NCBI GenBank assembly: GCA_024195265.1
Contig: JAJLRJ010000009.1
Span: 10,241,291 to 10,305,290 of the forward strand
Direction of reading: 5' to 3'
Source: Dendrophyllia cribrosa
Lineage: Eukaryota; Cnidaria; Anthozoa; Scleractinia; Dendrophylliidae
DNA length: 64,000 bases
Shown: piece by piece, positions 9,682-21,500 of the stretch
How the letters are laid out: each line of letters opens with the position of its first letter
Numbering within the stretch: position 1 is the stretch's first letter
The notes under the pieces: generated by a model
What the model was told of the DNA's origin: nothing
What the model saw: the letters and a program-made list of their open reading frames with translations, nothing else
The model's database searches: none
Program-made: the position numbers and the translations under genes

Positions 9682-12393
9682 TTAGTTGAATGAAAAGCGT
9701 TCGTTGATTCCGTGGGGTTTGAGAGTGCCGATTTGAAAGATGATTTTTTGTTCTAGGTTTTTACGGCTTTCTGTGTTACCCTGGTGTAGGGAAACGCCGC
9801 AGATTGTCATGTGTTGTTTAGAATGGTTAGTAAGATTAAAATGGCGCGCGACTGGTTTGGATGCGTCTTTGTCATTTTTTTCAACGTCTCGGAGATGTTC
9901 ACGAAAACGGTCGCCCAGTCTCCTCCCTGTTTCGCCAATGTATATCTTTTTGCAAAAAGTACATGTAATGCAGTAGATAACATTTACGGAGGTGCATGTA
10001 AAACGATCAGTGATTTTAATAGATCGTTTGGGTCCTGTTATTTTGTCCGCGTTGTGAATGAAAGGACAAGTGTTACATCGTGTGCGTGTGCATTTGAAAG
10101 TTCCCGGTACATCGTCAGATTTCAGTGCGCTCGTAACTAGAAAGTTGCCTATGTTTTTGTCACGTTTGAATGAAATTAGTGGGGGTTGTGAAAAAATTCT
10201 GCCAGTTTCGGGGTCGTTTTGGAGTAATTTGAAATTTTTTAAAATGATGCTTTTGACTGTGTTGTTGTGTGGGTGGAAAGTGAGGGTGAATGGAATTCTC
10301 TCGTTCTCTTCCTTCTGTGGCGTTTGTAGTGCTGACTGTCTGTCGATCTGTTGTGCACGTTGTTGGCCCGTATTAACAACAGAGTCAGGGTACCCACGTT
10401 TCTTGAAAAACTGGCACATTTCTTCTGATTTGTTGGAAAAATCAGAGTCATCACTACATAGACGTCGAAGTCTGAGAAATTGAGAATACGGAATGGCGTT
10501 TTTAACGTGCGATGGATGTGAGGATGAATGTAACAGATAACTGTGGGAATCTGTAGGTTTGTAGTGCACACTTGTGGATAAACTGTTACCATTGATTGAA
10601 ATATTAATGTCAAGAAAAGCGACTGAGGTTTCGGAAATTTCCCAGGTATATTTTAGAGCTGGATGAAAAGTATTGACAGAAGTTATGAATTGATTAAGTT
10701 CCTCTTTACTGGAAGAGGTAGCGCCAATGCAATCATCGATGTAGCGGCCGTAGAGTTCGGGTTTGGTTCCGTGGTACTGATTAAAAAATTTGTGTTCGAT
10801 GTGGCCTACAAAAAGGTTAGCGTAGCTTGGTCCCATTTTGGTACCCATGGCGACTCCATTTACTTGTTTGTAGTAGTTTTGGGAAAATGAAAAACAGTTA
10901 AGTGTCAAAACTAATTCGGCTAAGCGGAGCAGTGTTTCTGAGCTTGGGTTTTGAATGGAGCGCTGGTCGAAAAAATATTTTAGTGCTTGAAGTCCTTCGT
11001 CATTGGGGATGACGGTATATAAAGAGGTAATGTCCATAGTGAAAATTAATTTGTTTTCGCTGGCAAAACTGAAATCCCGGAAAATTTCGAGTGCGTGATT
11101 GGTGTCCTTAATGTACGAGGGTAGTGATTTGACAATGGGGGCCATGATTTTGTCTAAATAGCTAGAAATTAGTTCGGTAGGACAGCTACAAGCGGAAACA
11201 ATGGGTCGGCCCGGATTGTTTGGTTTATGAATTTTAGGTTTGAAATAAACGCGTGAGGTTCTAGGAGTAGTGATGATGAGATTGTTGGCGGTAACTGGTA
11301 ATTGTTGTTTAGTAATGAGGTCTTGGATAGTTTCTTTGACAATTTTTTGGTTGGTAGAAGTGAGATCTTTATCAACTTTGGCATAGAAAGCGGTGTCAGA
11401 AAGTTGCCGAAAAGCCTCTTGTCGGTAAAGGTCGGTCCGCCAAACAACTACCGCCCCGCCTTTGTCGGCCGCTTTGATAACAATGTCGCGTTGTTTGCTA
11501 AGACTTTTGAGCGCTGCCCATTCTCCTGTTGAAAGGTTGGAAATTTTGGTGTGGCGGTTAAATTTAAGTTTTTGGACATCGTGACGACATTTTTTGACGA
11601 AAAAATCTAGAGAAGAAAACTGGCCCTCTGGGGGAGTCCATTTTGATTTGCGAACGTTGAGTGTTTCAAAAACATCTTTTTCCGAGGTGTTAGAATTGTC
11701 TTCTTTGTCGTGGAAAAAAGCTCTTAATTGCACGCGGCGAAGGAATTTTTCAACATCTTGTTTGACTGAAAATTCGTCGGTTTGTTTCGCTATAGGAACA
11801 AAGTTTAAACCTTTACTAAGAACAGACCTCTCTGGGTTAGAAAGCGGCAAATTTTCCGGAATGGTAACGACGCCATTGTGACTATCGAATGAATGGTCGC
11901 CGGATAATTGAGGACCTATTAACTGTTCAAGTTTTTGGGTCTTGATTTGGTTAAGGCTGTTGAACAGTTTAGCATTGAGTTCTTGAATTTTAGCGCGAAT
12001 TGATTGTACTAAGACAGCTGGACAAATTTTGGAAAGTTCGGAACGGTATTGGATAATTTCCTTTTCGAGATTGTTACGTTTAAGGCACATAGCTCTGATG
12101 GTAATCCTCATAATATTACGCGAGAAAGAATTTTGGGCATGGTGAATTTCGTGGAAATATTGTTGATTGGAATCAGAGAATGTAGAAGCGTGAAAATTTG
12201 AACGAAACCCTTTAGGAATGACTTTGGATTGGAGGCAACGGCCGATGAAATTGATGTGACTACAAAATCTAGTTTTGGTAAAGATGTGAGTGGCTAAACG
12301 AAAGGCTAAATTAGTGGAAATGGGGGGAAAAGGAATAAGATAACTCACGATTTCCTGGCGTAGCTCCTTGGTGAGTGTCTTGAGGTTAGGCAT
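9682..12393 (-). CDS. Penelope-like retroelement polyprotein (RT + GIY-YIG), copy A, full length
   Basis: A 903-residue protein of the EN(+) Penelope-like class. In order: an N-terminal region with a helical, charged segment (about 80-165); a reverse transcriptase with motif A FTMDITSLYT near residue 452, motif B GVAMGTKMGPSYANLF, and motif C YIDD near 550; a C-x4-C-x2-C zinc knuckle near 771; and a C-terminal GIY-YIG endonuclease with YIGETGRRLGDRFREH near 816, ending in a conserved PHGIN. It would copy its own RNA into cDNA primed at an endonuclease nick. All catalytic signatures I can see are intact and the frame is open throughout, so it may be active. The ATG gives a length normal for the family. 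Assignment to a named PLE clade (Poseidon, Neptune or other) needs a tree. Confidence 0.93.
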   Translation of the reverse strand: MPNLKTLTKELRQEIVSYLIPFPPISTNLAFRLATHIFTKTRFCSHINFIGRCLQSKVIPKGFRSNFHASTFSDSNQQYFHEIHHAQNSFSRNIMRITIRAMCLKRNNLEKEIIQYRSELSKICPAVLVQSIRAKIQELNAKLFNSLNQIKTQKLEQLIGPQLSGDHSFDSHNGVVTIPENLPLSNPERSVLSKGLNFVPIAKQTDEFSVKQDVEKFLRRVQLRAFFHDKEDNSNTSEKDVFETLNVRKSKWTPPEGQFSSLDFFVKKCRHDVQKLKFNRHTKISNLSTGEWAALKSLSKQRDIVIKAADKGGAVVVWRTDLYRQEAFRQLSDTAFYAKVDKDLTSTNQKIVKETIQDLITKQQLPVTANNLIITTPRTSRVYFKPKIHKPNNPGRPIVSACSCPTELISSYLDKIMAPIVKSLPSYIKDTNHALEIFRDFSFASENKLIFTMDITSLYTVIPNDEGLQALKYFFDQRSIQNPSSETLLRLAELVLTLNCFSFSQNYYKQVNGVAMGTKMGPSYANLFVGHIEHKFFNQYHGTKPELYGRYIDDCIGATSSSKEELNQFITSVNTFHPALKYTWEISETSVAFLDINISINGNSLSTSVHYKPTDSHSYLLHSSSHPSHVKNAIPYSQFLRLRRLCSDDSDFSNKSEEMCQFFKKRGYPDSVVNTGQQRAQQIDRQSALQTPQKEENERIPFTLTFHPHNNTVKSIILKNFKLLQNDPETGRIFSQPPLISFKRDKNIGNFLVTSALKSDDVPGTFKCTRTRCNTCPFIHNADKITGPKRSIKITDRFTCTSVNVIYCITCTFCKKIYIGETGRRLGDRFREHLRDVEKNDKDASKPVARHFNLTNHSKQHMTICGVSLHQGNTESRKNLEQKIIFQIGTLKPHGINERFSFN

Positions 12394-12591
12394 CGTTGTC
12401 TTCGGTTCGTTCGGTGAGAAAGCTGTTGAGTAAGAAATATTGATGTAAAAAGTTAATGGTCGCAGCGAATAAACAACAAATGAATGGGGTTAGTTTCTAG
12501 AGAAACTGTGGTGCTGCGTCGGTGGGGGGATGAAACACGAGAATTTAGTTTTATCGACTGAGTCGATAAGGTAAATTGACCACCGTAAAAA

Positions 12592-12640
12592 GATTCAAAT
12601 AGCTGACGTTTCGAGCGCTAGCCCTTCGTCGGAGCGAATC
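12592..12640 (-). ncRNA. Hammerhead-like motif, 3' region of PLE copy B
   Basis: Same 49-nt arrangement as in copy A, 3049 bp away, including the C in place of U4. It lies at the junction between tandem copies B and A, the usual place in pseudo-LTRs of these elements. Confidence 0.5.
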
Positions 12641-12730
12641 AAGGAATTGTGGGTAGTGTGTGGTTTTATATAGTAAGCGGTGGAGCTACGCTATTGGTGG
12701 AAATTTGGTGACGTGAAAAACAAATGTAGA

Positions 12731-14935
12731 TTAGTTGAATGAAAAGCGTTCGTTGATTCCGTGGGGTTTGAGAGTGCCGATTTGAAAGATGATTTTTTGT
12801 TCTAGGTTTTTACGGCTTTCTGTGTTACCCTGGTGTAGGGAAACGCCGCAGATTGTCATGTGTTGTTTAGAATGGTTAGTAAGATTAAAATGGCGCGCGA
12901 CTGGTTTGGATGCGTCTTTGTCATTTTTTTCAACGTCTCGGAGATGTTCACGAAAACGGTCGCCCAGTCTCCTCCCTGTTTCGCCAATGTATATCTTTTT
13001 GCAAAAAGTACATGTAATGCAGTAGATAACATTTACGGAGGTGCATGTAAAACGATCAGTGATTTTAATAGATCGTTTGGGTCCTGTTATTTTGTCCGCG
13101 TTGTGAATGAAAGGACAAGTGTTACATCGTGTGCGTGTGCATTTGAAAGTTCCCGGTACATCGTCAGATTTCAGTGCGCTCGTAACTAGAAAGTTGCCTA
13201 TGTTTTTGTCACGTTTGAATGAAATTAGTGGGGGTTGTGAAAAAATTCTGCCAGTTTCGGGGTCGTTTTGGAGTAATTTGAAATTTTTTAAAATGATGCT
13301 TTTGACTGTGTTGTTGTGTGGGTGGAAAGTGAGGGTGAATGGAATTCTCTCGTTCTCTTCCTTCTGTGGCGTTTGTAGTGCTGACTGTCTGTCGATCTGT
13401 TGTGCACGTTGTTGGCCCGTATTAACAACAGAGTCAGGGTACCCACGTTTCTTGAAAAACTGGCACATTTCTTCTGATTTGTTGGAAAAATCAGAGTCAT
13501 CACTACATAGACGTCGAAGTCTGAGAAATTGAGAATACGGAATGGCGTTTTTAACGTGCGATGGATGTGAGGATGAATGTAACAGATAACTGTGGGAATC
13601 TGTAGGTTTGTAGTGCACACTTGTGGATAAACTGTTACCATTGATTGAAATATTAATGTCAAGAAAAGCGACTGGGGTTTCGGAAATTTCCCAGGTATAT
13701 TTTAGAGCTGGATGAAAAGTATTGACAGAAGTTATGAATTGATTAAGTTCCTCTTTACTGGAAGAGGTAGCGCCAATGCAATCATCGATGTAGCGGCCGT
13801 AGAGTTCGGGTTTGGTTCCGTGGTACTGATTAAAAAATTTGTGTTCGATGTGGCCTACAAAAAGGTTAGCGTAGCTTGGTCCCATTTTGGTACCCATGGC
13901 GACTCCATTTACTTGTTTGTAGTAGTTTTGGGAAAATGAAAAACAGTTAAGTGTCAAAACTAATTCGGCTAAGCGGAGCAGTGTTTCTGAGCTTGGGTTT
14001 TGAATGGAGCGCTGGTCGAAAAAATATTTTAGTGCTTGAAGTCCTTCGTCATTGGGGATGACGGTATATAAAGAGGTAATGTCCATAGTGAAAATTAATT
14101 TGTTTTCGCTGGCAAAACTGAAATCCCGGAAAATTTCGAGTGCGTGATTGGTGTCCTTAATGTACGAGGGTAGTGATTTGACAATGGGGGCCATGATTTT
14201 GTCTAAATAGCTAGAAATTAGTTCGGTAGGACAGCTACAAGCGGAAACAATGGGTCGGCCCGGATTGTTTGGTTTATGAATTTTAGGTTTGAAATAAACG
14301 CGTGAGGTTCTAGGAGTAGTGATGATGAGATTGTTGGCGGTAACTGGTAATTGTTGTTTAGTAATGAGGTCTTGGATAGTTTCTTTGACAATTTTTTGGT
14401 TGGTAGAAGTGAGATCTTTATCAACTTTGGCATAGAAAGCGGTGTCAGAAAGTTGCCGAAAAGCCTCTTGTCGGTAAAGGTCGGTCCGCCAAACAACTAC
14501 CGCCCCGCCTTTGTCGGCCGCTTTGATAACAATGTCGCGTCGTTTGCTAAGACTTTTGAGCGCTGCCCATTCTCCTGTTGAAAGGTTGGAAATTTTGGTG
14601 TGGCGGTTAAATTTAAGTTTTTGGACATCGTGACGACATTTTTTGACGAAAAAATCTAGAGAAGAAAACTGGCCCTCTGGGGGAGTCCATTTTGATTTGC
14701 GAACGTTGAGTGTTTCAAAAACATCTTTTTCCGAGGTGTTAGAATTGTCTTCTTTGTCGTGGAAAAAAGCTCTTAATTGCACGCGGCGAAGGAATTTTTC
14801 AACATCTTGTTTGACTGAAAATTCGTCGGTTTGTTTCGCTATAGGAACAAAGTTTCTTTCTCGCGTAATATTATGAGGATTACCATCAGAGCTATGTGCC
14901 TTAAACGTAACAATCTCGAAAAGGAAATTATCCAA
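12731..14935 (-). pseudogene. PLE polyprotein copy B, 5'-truncated (RT + GIY-YIG retained)
   Basis: The element-derived frame starts at the residues FVPIAKQTDE and continues unbroken through RT, zinc knuckle and GIY-YIG to the same stop context as copy A. The N-terminal ~200 residues of the full protein are missing. Its apparent first ~28 residues are read from the antisense of adjoining copy C and are not native. It differs from copy A by one Gln-to-Arg and one Ser-to-Pro codon. RT motifs A, B and C and the endonuclease residues remain, but without the N-terminus and with a disrupted 5' region it is unlikely to be autonomous. Confidence 0.9.
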
Positions 14936-17302
14936 TACCGTTCCGAACTTTCCAAAATTTGTCCAGCTGTCTTAGTACAATCAATTCGCGCTAAAATTCA
15001 AGAACTCAATGCTAAACTGTTCAACAGCCTTAACCAAATCAAGACCCAAAAACTTGAACAGTTAATAGGTCCTCAATTATCCGGCGACCATTCATTCGAT
15101 AGTCACAATGGCGTCGTTACCATTCCGGAAAATTTGCCGCTTTCTAACCCAGAGAGGTCTGTTCTTAGTAAAGGTTTAAACTTTGTTCCTATAGCGAAAC
15201 AAACCGACGAATTTTCAGTCAAACAAGATGTTGAAAAATTCCTTCGCCGCGTGCAATTAAGAGCTTTTTTCCACGACAAAGAAGACAATTCTAACACCTC
15301 GGAAAAAGATGTTTTTGAAACACTCAACGTTCGCAAATCAAAATGGACTCCCCCAGAGGGCCAGTTTTCTTCTCTAGATTTTTTCGTCAAAAAATGTCGT
15401 CACGATGTCCAAAAACTTAAATTTAACCGCCACACCAAAATTTCCAACCTTTCAACAGGAGAATGGGCAGCGCTCAAAAGTCTTAGCAAACGACGCGACA
15501 TTGTTATCAAAGCGGCCGACAAAGGCGGGGCGGTAGTTGTTTGGCGGACCGACCTTTACCGACAAGAGGCTTTTCGGCAACTTTCTGACACCGCTTTCTA
15601 TGCCAAAGTTGATAAAGATCTCACTTCTACCAACCAAAAAATTGTCAAAGAAACTATCCAAGACCTCATTACTAAACAACAATTACCAGTTACCGCCAAC
15701 AATCTCATCATCACTACTCCTAGAACCTCACGCGTTTATTTCAAACCTAAAATTCATAAACCAAACAATCCGGGCCGACCCATTGTTTCCGCTTGTAGCT
15801 GTCCTACCGAACTAATTTCTAGCTATTTAGACAAAATCATGGCCCCCATTGTCAAATCACTACCCTCGTACATTAAGGACACCAATCACGCACTCGAAAT
15901 TTTCCGGGATTTCAGTTTTGCCAGCGAAAACAAATTAATTTTCACTATGGACATTACCTCTTTATATACCGTCATCCCCAATGACGAAGGACTTCAAGCA
16001 CTAAAATATTTTTTCGACCAGCGCTCCATTCAAAACCCAAGCTCAGAAACACTGCTCCGCTTAGCCGAATTAGTTTTGACACTTAACTGTTTTTCATTTT
16101 CCCAAAACTACTACAAACAAGTAAATGGAGTCGCCATGGGTACCAAAATGGGACCAAGCTACGCTAACCTTTTTGTAGGCCACATCGAACACAAATTTTT
16201 TAATCAGTACCACGGAACCAAACCCGAACTCTACGGCCGCTACATCGATGATTGCATTGGCGCTACCTCTTCCAGTAAAGAGGAACTTAATCAATTCATA
16301 ACTTCTGTCAATACTTTTCATCCAGCTCTAAAATATACCTGGGAAATTTCCGAAACCTCAGTCGCTTTTCTTGACATTAATATTTCAATCAATGGTAACA
16401 GTTTATCCACAAGTGTGCACTACAAACCTACAGATTCCCACAGTTATCTGTTACATTCATCCTCACATCCATCGCACGTTAAAAACGCCATTCCGTATTC
16501 TCAATTTCTCAGACTTCGACGTCTATGTAGTGATGACTCTGATTTTTCCAACAAATCAGAAGAAATGTGCCAGTTTTTCAAGAAACGTGGGTACCCTGAC
16601 TCTGTTGTTAATACGGGCCAACAACGTGCACAACAGATCGACAGACAGTCAGCACTACAAACGCCACAGAAGGAAGAGAACGAGAGAATTCCATTCACCC
16701 TCACTTTCCACCCACACAACAACACAGTCAAAAGCATCATTTTAAAAAATTTCAAATTACTCCAAAACGACCCCGAAACTGGCAGAATTTTTTCACAACC
16801 CCCACTAATTTCATTCAAACGTGACAAAAACATAGGCAACTTTCTAGTTACGAGCGCACTGAAATCTGACGATGTACCGGGAACTTTCAAATGCACACGC
16901 ACACGATGTAACACTTGTCCTTTCATTCACAACGCGGACAAAATAACAGGACCCAAACGATCTATTAAAATCACTGATCGTTTTACATGCACCTCCGTAA
17001 ATGTTATCTACTGCATTACATGTACTTTTTGCAAAAAGATATACATTGGCGAAACAGGGAGGAGACTGGGCGACCGTTTTCGTGAACATCTCCGAGACGT
17101 TGAAAAAAATGACAAAGACGCATCCAAACCAGTCGCGCGCCATTTTAATCTTACTAACCATTCTAAACAACACATGACAATCTGCGGCGTTTCCCTACAC
17201 CAGGGTAACACAGAAAGCCGTAAAAACCTAGAACAAAAAATCATCTTTCAAATCGGCACTCTCAAACCCCACGGAATCAACGAACGCTTTTCATTCAACT
17301 AA
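14831..17302 (+). pseudogene. PLE polyprotein copy C, 5'-truncated, inverted (RT + GIY-YIG retained)
   Basis: The native frame begins at SFSRNIMRIT, about residue 88 of the full protein, and runs unbroken to the family stop. It retains the charged helical region, RT motifs A (FTMDITSLYT), B and C (YIDD), the C-x4-C-x2-C knuckle and the GIY-YIG endonuclease. The first few residues come from antisense copy B. It shares the Arg variant with copy B and the Ser variant with copy A. Only ~87 residues are missing, so it may still encode catalytic activity, but it lacks a native start and 5' region. Confidence 0.9.
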
Positions 17303-17392
17303 TCTACATTTGTTTTTCACGTCACCAAATTTCCACCAATAGCGTAGCTCCACCGCTTACTATATAAAACCACACACTACCCACAATTCCTT

Positions 17393-17441
17393 GATTCGCT
17401 CCGACGAAGGGCTAGCGCTCGAAACGTCAGCTATTTGAATC
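17393..17441 (+). ncRNA. Hammerhead-like motif, 3' region of PLE copy C
   Basis: Plus-strand copy of the 49-nt motif: stem I gattc/gaatc and gct/agc, box CCGACGA at 17401-17407, helix II to 17420, GAAA at 17421-17424 and a GUC cleavage triplet. U4 is again C. Confidence 0.5.
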
Positions 17442-17551
17442 TTTTTACGGTGGTCAATTTACCTTATCGACTCAGTCGATAAAACTAAATTCTCGTGTTT
17501 CATCCCCCCACCGACGCAGCACCACAGTTTCTCTAGAAACTAACCCCATTC

Positions 17552-17565
17552 ATCAGTAATCTTCA
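17552..17565. repeat. Right 14-bp target-site duplication of the PLE composite
   Basis: Identical to 9475-9488, directly abutting the end of copy C. Confidence 0.9.
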
Positions 17566-18230
17566 GTTTGCCCTAAGCAGGAGCGGATCAGCGGTTTCTT
17601 ATCGTCATAATCACGGTACAGAGATTGCCTTACTGAAGGTTAGGAACGATCTTCTTATGAATATGGACAAACAGTGTGTCACTTTACATGTGCTATTGGA
17701 TTTAAGTGCTACTTTTGACACGGTTGCATGCAGACCACCGTATCCTGACTGAATCGCATCTCTTATGACTTCGGGGTCTCTGGATCTGCTCAGAATTGGT
17801 TCTCGAACAGGTCTGAACGTGTTTTATTTGATGGTGTACTGTCTGACCAGTTTAGCCTTGATTTAGGTGTCCCAAAGGGTAGTTGCCTCGGACCTCTATT
17901 ATTTCGGCTGTACTCTAGTAACGTGTTTGAGATCATTGAGAGGCACCTCCCTTTAGTACACTCGTATGCTGATGATGCTCAACTATACCTGTCTTTCAAG
18001 CCTAGAAACAACATGGCCGGAGCTGATCCAATATCTGCAATGGAGGCTTGTATGGCTGATATTCAAACCTGGAGGCTGTCTGATAAACTTAAACTCAACT
18101 CGGATAAAACTGAATGTTTGATCATTGGTACGAGACAACAACTTGAGAAAGTTGAAATCACCCAGTTACAAAGTTGGTTTTTCCTTGTTCAAACCATCAA
18201 CCACTGCAGTTAGAAACCTTGGAACATGGT
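17552..18230 (+). pseudogene. Right fragment of a CR1/L2-like non-LTR reverse transcriptase relic
   Basis: Continuing from the left fragment, the plus strand gives HGTEIALLKVRND (family HSTETALLKVxND), then LLDLSATFDTV (RT motif A), GVPKGSCLGPLLF-like (motif B), SYADDAQLY (motif C, 17961-17987) and LKLNSDKTECLIIG (motif D), then VRNLGTWF after a frame change. Stops and frameshifts break it and part of the RT N-terminal region is deleted. The 14-bp duplication at its left edge shows that the PLE composite landed in this relic. The sequence from about 18230 to 18510 holds nothing recognisable. Confidence 0.8.
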
Positions 18231-18513
18231 TCCGCCATGTTGAAGGACCATATCGCAGGGTTGAAAATCAGCCAGACTTATAATGGTTCCATTCCGGTAA
18301 CGGGAGATTGACGTCTTATAATCAATGCGTGGCGTAAACAAGACGCGGGGGGTACGTCGTTTTGTTTTAATGAGATCTTCTATTCTTGTCCGAGTGACAA
18401 ACCTTTTTCCTCCCTTAGTCCACTGAGAAGTCAGCGGAACATTTTATATTTCCCTCTTCCAGCAAAACAACTCTTCGCGCCTTTCAGTTACATTAACCAG
18501 TTTTATTTCGCCT

Positions 18514-21500
18514 CGATAACAGTTATTGGAACGAACTACCTAGGTGAGATTTCCTTATGATAAATATGAAAAAAAAAACATTCATTCATTACTCTACCCC
18601 AGACGGAATTTTGCCCTACCGCACCCTTGTAATTACTTTTGGTACCAATACGGTCTAACCATGGAACGGCCCAGGACCAACTATACCGTAAAATTCCGAA
18701 TATATAATGTGAACCTTCTTCTCAGTTCTCAGATGCAAACATCCTCCGGTAAGTGAGCTCTTTTGAATTTAAAGGCGGGGCCACTGCCTCGCCGAAATAT
18801 CAAAATTTCGTTTAGCTTATTTTAATGTATAATATCGCCAAATGACATCAAAAATACAACTTATTTGGATAATAAGATTCTTTATAGCAAAACACAAGGA
18901 GCGGGAGTAAAGTGCAGCATTGCAAGGAAGGAAGTTGATTACAGTTTATCAAATTTGATTTCGTGACATTAGCCGTTATTTTCTCTCATAAGATTAAATT
19001 TTTTGGCGATTGTTTCTTCCAATTTCAGGATAATGAAGCGAGCTTTAAGCTCGCTCCTGGCAATAATCATGAAAACACGATAAATCAACCTGGACCGTCC
19101 CATTAACCTTCGGAAAAAAGTTTGGCGACAACTGGTTCCTATGATAACGAGATATGACGTCATAAGTAACACGAGGTCAAGCCATTTTTGAATAAAAATG
19201 CGCGTTTTTCACCATTTTTCAGTAAAAAAAAAGATATAAAATGCTACCAAAAGCATCAAAATATTTAGTTGTATGTTACCACGCAACTCTAGCAAACAAT
19301 AGTTGCAATTTCCGCATTTTTCCGATAAATTTGAATTTTTAGTAAAGTCCAAGATGGCAGCCACATAAGCGACCATTTTGGATGACGTCACGGACCCCAG
19401 CAGCGCCACAACCCATAATGTTTACCTTATCTTGTAGAGCGCATCGCAGGCTATCTATGAGATGTAAAATGTTTTGCAACATTTCAAAAGCCCAAGGAGG
19501 GCGGTGTGGTATTTAATTATTGTTCACTCACTATATAGTTAGTGTTAGTTTCTTTTAGTGTTTTTTAGTCTAGTTTTTAGATTAGTGTCCCCAATTAGTT
19601 TGTCTCCGCATTCTGAAAAGCTAAATACATTTGACACTGAAAAACGTTTTTATTATTTTATTTTATTTATTACACTTTTTTTAGATACATCTGCTGATAC
19701 CTTTTACGTGTTTGTGACCGACAACCGCTTTGTCCTTTTAATGGCGACTGTTCTATTTCCTAAAAATTTTCAACAAATTAAGTTGCGCGCAGCTTGCCTG
19801 AATTCAGATCGAAAAAAAGAATAAATAAATGGATTTGCAGATGATTGTAAAAGCAGTAACAACCATGCGGTTTTCAATAACATTTTACTGACTAAATCAG
19901 GCCGGCCGAAGACAAAACTAAAATTTACAAAAGCTAATGGTAGCCAGCTGACAAAAAAAACAAAGACTACTGAAACACAGGCAATTGTTCCTTTTCTGGC
20001 CCTGATTCTTTCTAACCGAGTCTCTTGATTTGTTTCCTCGGTGGCCTCTGTGTGTCTTTCTTGATGAACTCGTCGCCTTTGTCTTCCTATTGCTTGAACT
20101 ATTTTCACATTCATCACAAGGATAGCAAGGACGGGCAGCAGAGCAAAAGCGAAAATTAGAATACTGTTGTAAATCTTGTCAATTTTACGCGCTTCTTCTG
20201 CTGAACTTGTGTGTAGCCAGGCATTTCGTATAAGGGCGATGACGCAACTTAACGACCAGACCCCGACCAAAATGAAGGAGACGCGCACATTTGTCATCTC
20301 GTTTTGGTACCGCAAGGGTCTTATTACCGCGAGGAATCTGTCAAGCGACATTGCAGTTAGATTAAATACTGTTGCACCCACTGCAATGTCCTTGAGGCCA
20401 GCCATAAGCCAACAGTACTTCGACGAGGTAAATTCACAGCCAATGCAAAAAACAACGTAAGGCACAACGAACGCAGACATCATCACATCAGCAACTGCTA
20501 AGCTGAGCAAGAATATGTTCATGTAACTCTGGCGAAACCTCTTTGTTGTAACAAACACAAGAAACGTAAAAGAGTTCCCCGTCATTATAACAACACCGAT
20601 GCCGCCATAAAGGATCCAATAAACTAACTCTAGCGTGCGGTTGCATTTTGATTGAGTTGTGTCTTCAGTGGAGTTTTCCATTTTCATCTGCTCTTTTTCC
20701 CTGCAATAGTTGACTGTTTTCTTTTAATTTCGTGGGACGAAAATATCTGACTTTTTGAGCCAATGAAACGTCCAGCCCTCGCCTTCTATGATCTCATTAT
20801 CAAAATTATCAACAGAAACACGATCGGCCAAGAGTGGGCCAATTATTATTCTTTACCTCCGGAGATAGTTCTGTTGACACTTTTTCGTATAAATCAGGAC
20901 GCGTAATTTTAATTTCAGGTTTAAGTCACTCAAAAAAGCAGCTTTAAATTTGCAGGGGCACTGACGTTGTACTGTTTTTCAATATCATTTTAGAACTTTT
21001 AAAGGAAACTGTATGAAAGCTAATACAGTTTGAACTTTTCGTTTCTTTTAGCTCAATATTTAAGCGGCAGAACATTTTAGGGAAAGGAATCTTATCCTCC
21101 GAATTTGCAAGCTGATTTCACCCTTTCTAAAAGTTTAGCTGCTTGTATATCGTGCCCCAAACGACATTTGTTATTCTTCCGAAAATAAAAGGCGTTAATT
21201 TTTTCGATGTTACAACGAAAGTTTGAGGCCAAATTTTACTTAGGAAACTGTAGTTTTTATTCTAATTTATAAAGAATTTTTAAGATGACTAAATTAGAAA
21301 ACCTAGAATAGGCAGCATATGACTGTTGAAAAGTCGCAAGGTCTTTTTTATGATCAGAATCGAAATTCCTGAAAGTTCACTCATTCGGTGTTTGTTTTTA
21401 TTTTATTTTTCTTTATTCGTTTTATTTTTGAAAATTACATAATAAAATAAACAGCCAAAGGTGGATCGATTTATCGTTCCAGTGTCACTTTAGGTGTTAG

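Larger units (their letters stand above)
12538..17497. repeat. Near-perfect 2.3-kb inverted repeat (PLE copies B and C)
   Basis: Arms 12538-14855 and about 15180-17497 are inverted copies of the same PLE sequence, separated by about 324 bp present only in copy C. The B/C junction at 14854-14855 shares 2 bp (tt) with both parents, a microhomology joint. Confidence 0.9.
9489..17551. mobile_element. Composite Penelope-like element: three near-identical copies in one insertion
   Basis: Copy A (9489-12537, minus strand) is a full 3049-bp unit. Copy B (12538-14855, minus strand) is the same element truncated at its 5' end and lies directly upstream of A in head-to-tail order. Copy C (about 14854-17551, plus strand) is less truncated at its 5' end and is joined head-to-head to B. 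The few differences I could see between copies include one Gln/Arg codon and one Ser/Pro codon, so the insertion is very recent. One 14-bp duplication flanks the whole assembly, so all three copies entered together or formed in place during integration. Tandem and inverted partial copies are characteristic of Penelope-like elements. Confidence 0.9.

Noticed and set aside
9740..17244. Open frames of 75-141 codons antisense to the PLE polyproteins
   Set aside because: They are identical in every copy because the PLE is; they are shadows of the RT/endonuclease frame.
9489..17551. LTR retrotransposon
   Set aside because: The outer repeats are PLE pseudo-LTR sequence with a hammerhead-like motif; there is no gag, protease or integrase, and the RT and GIY-YIG domains are Penelope-type.
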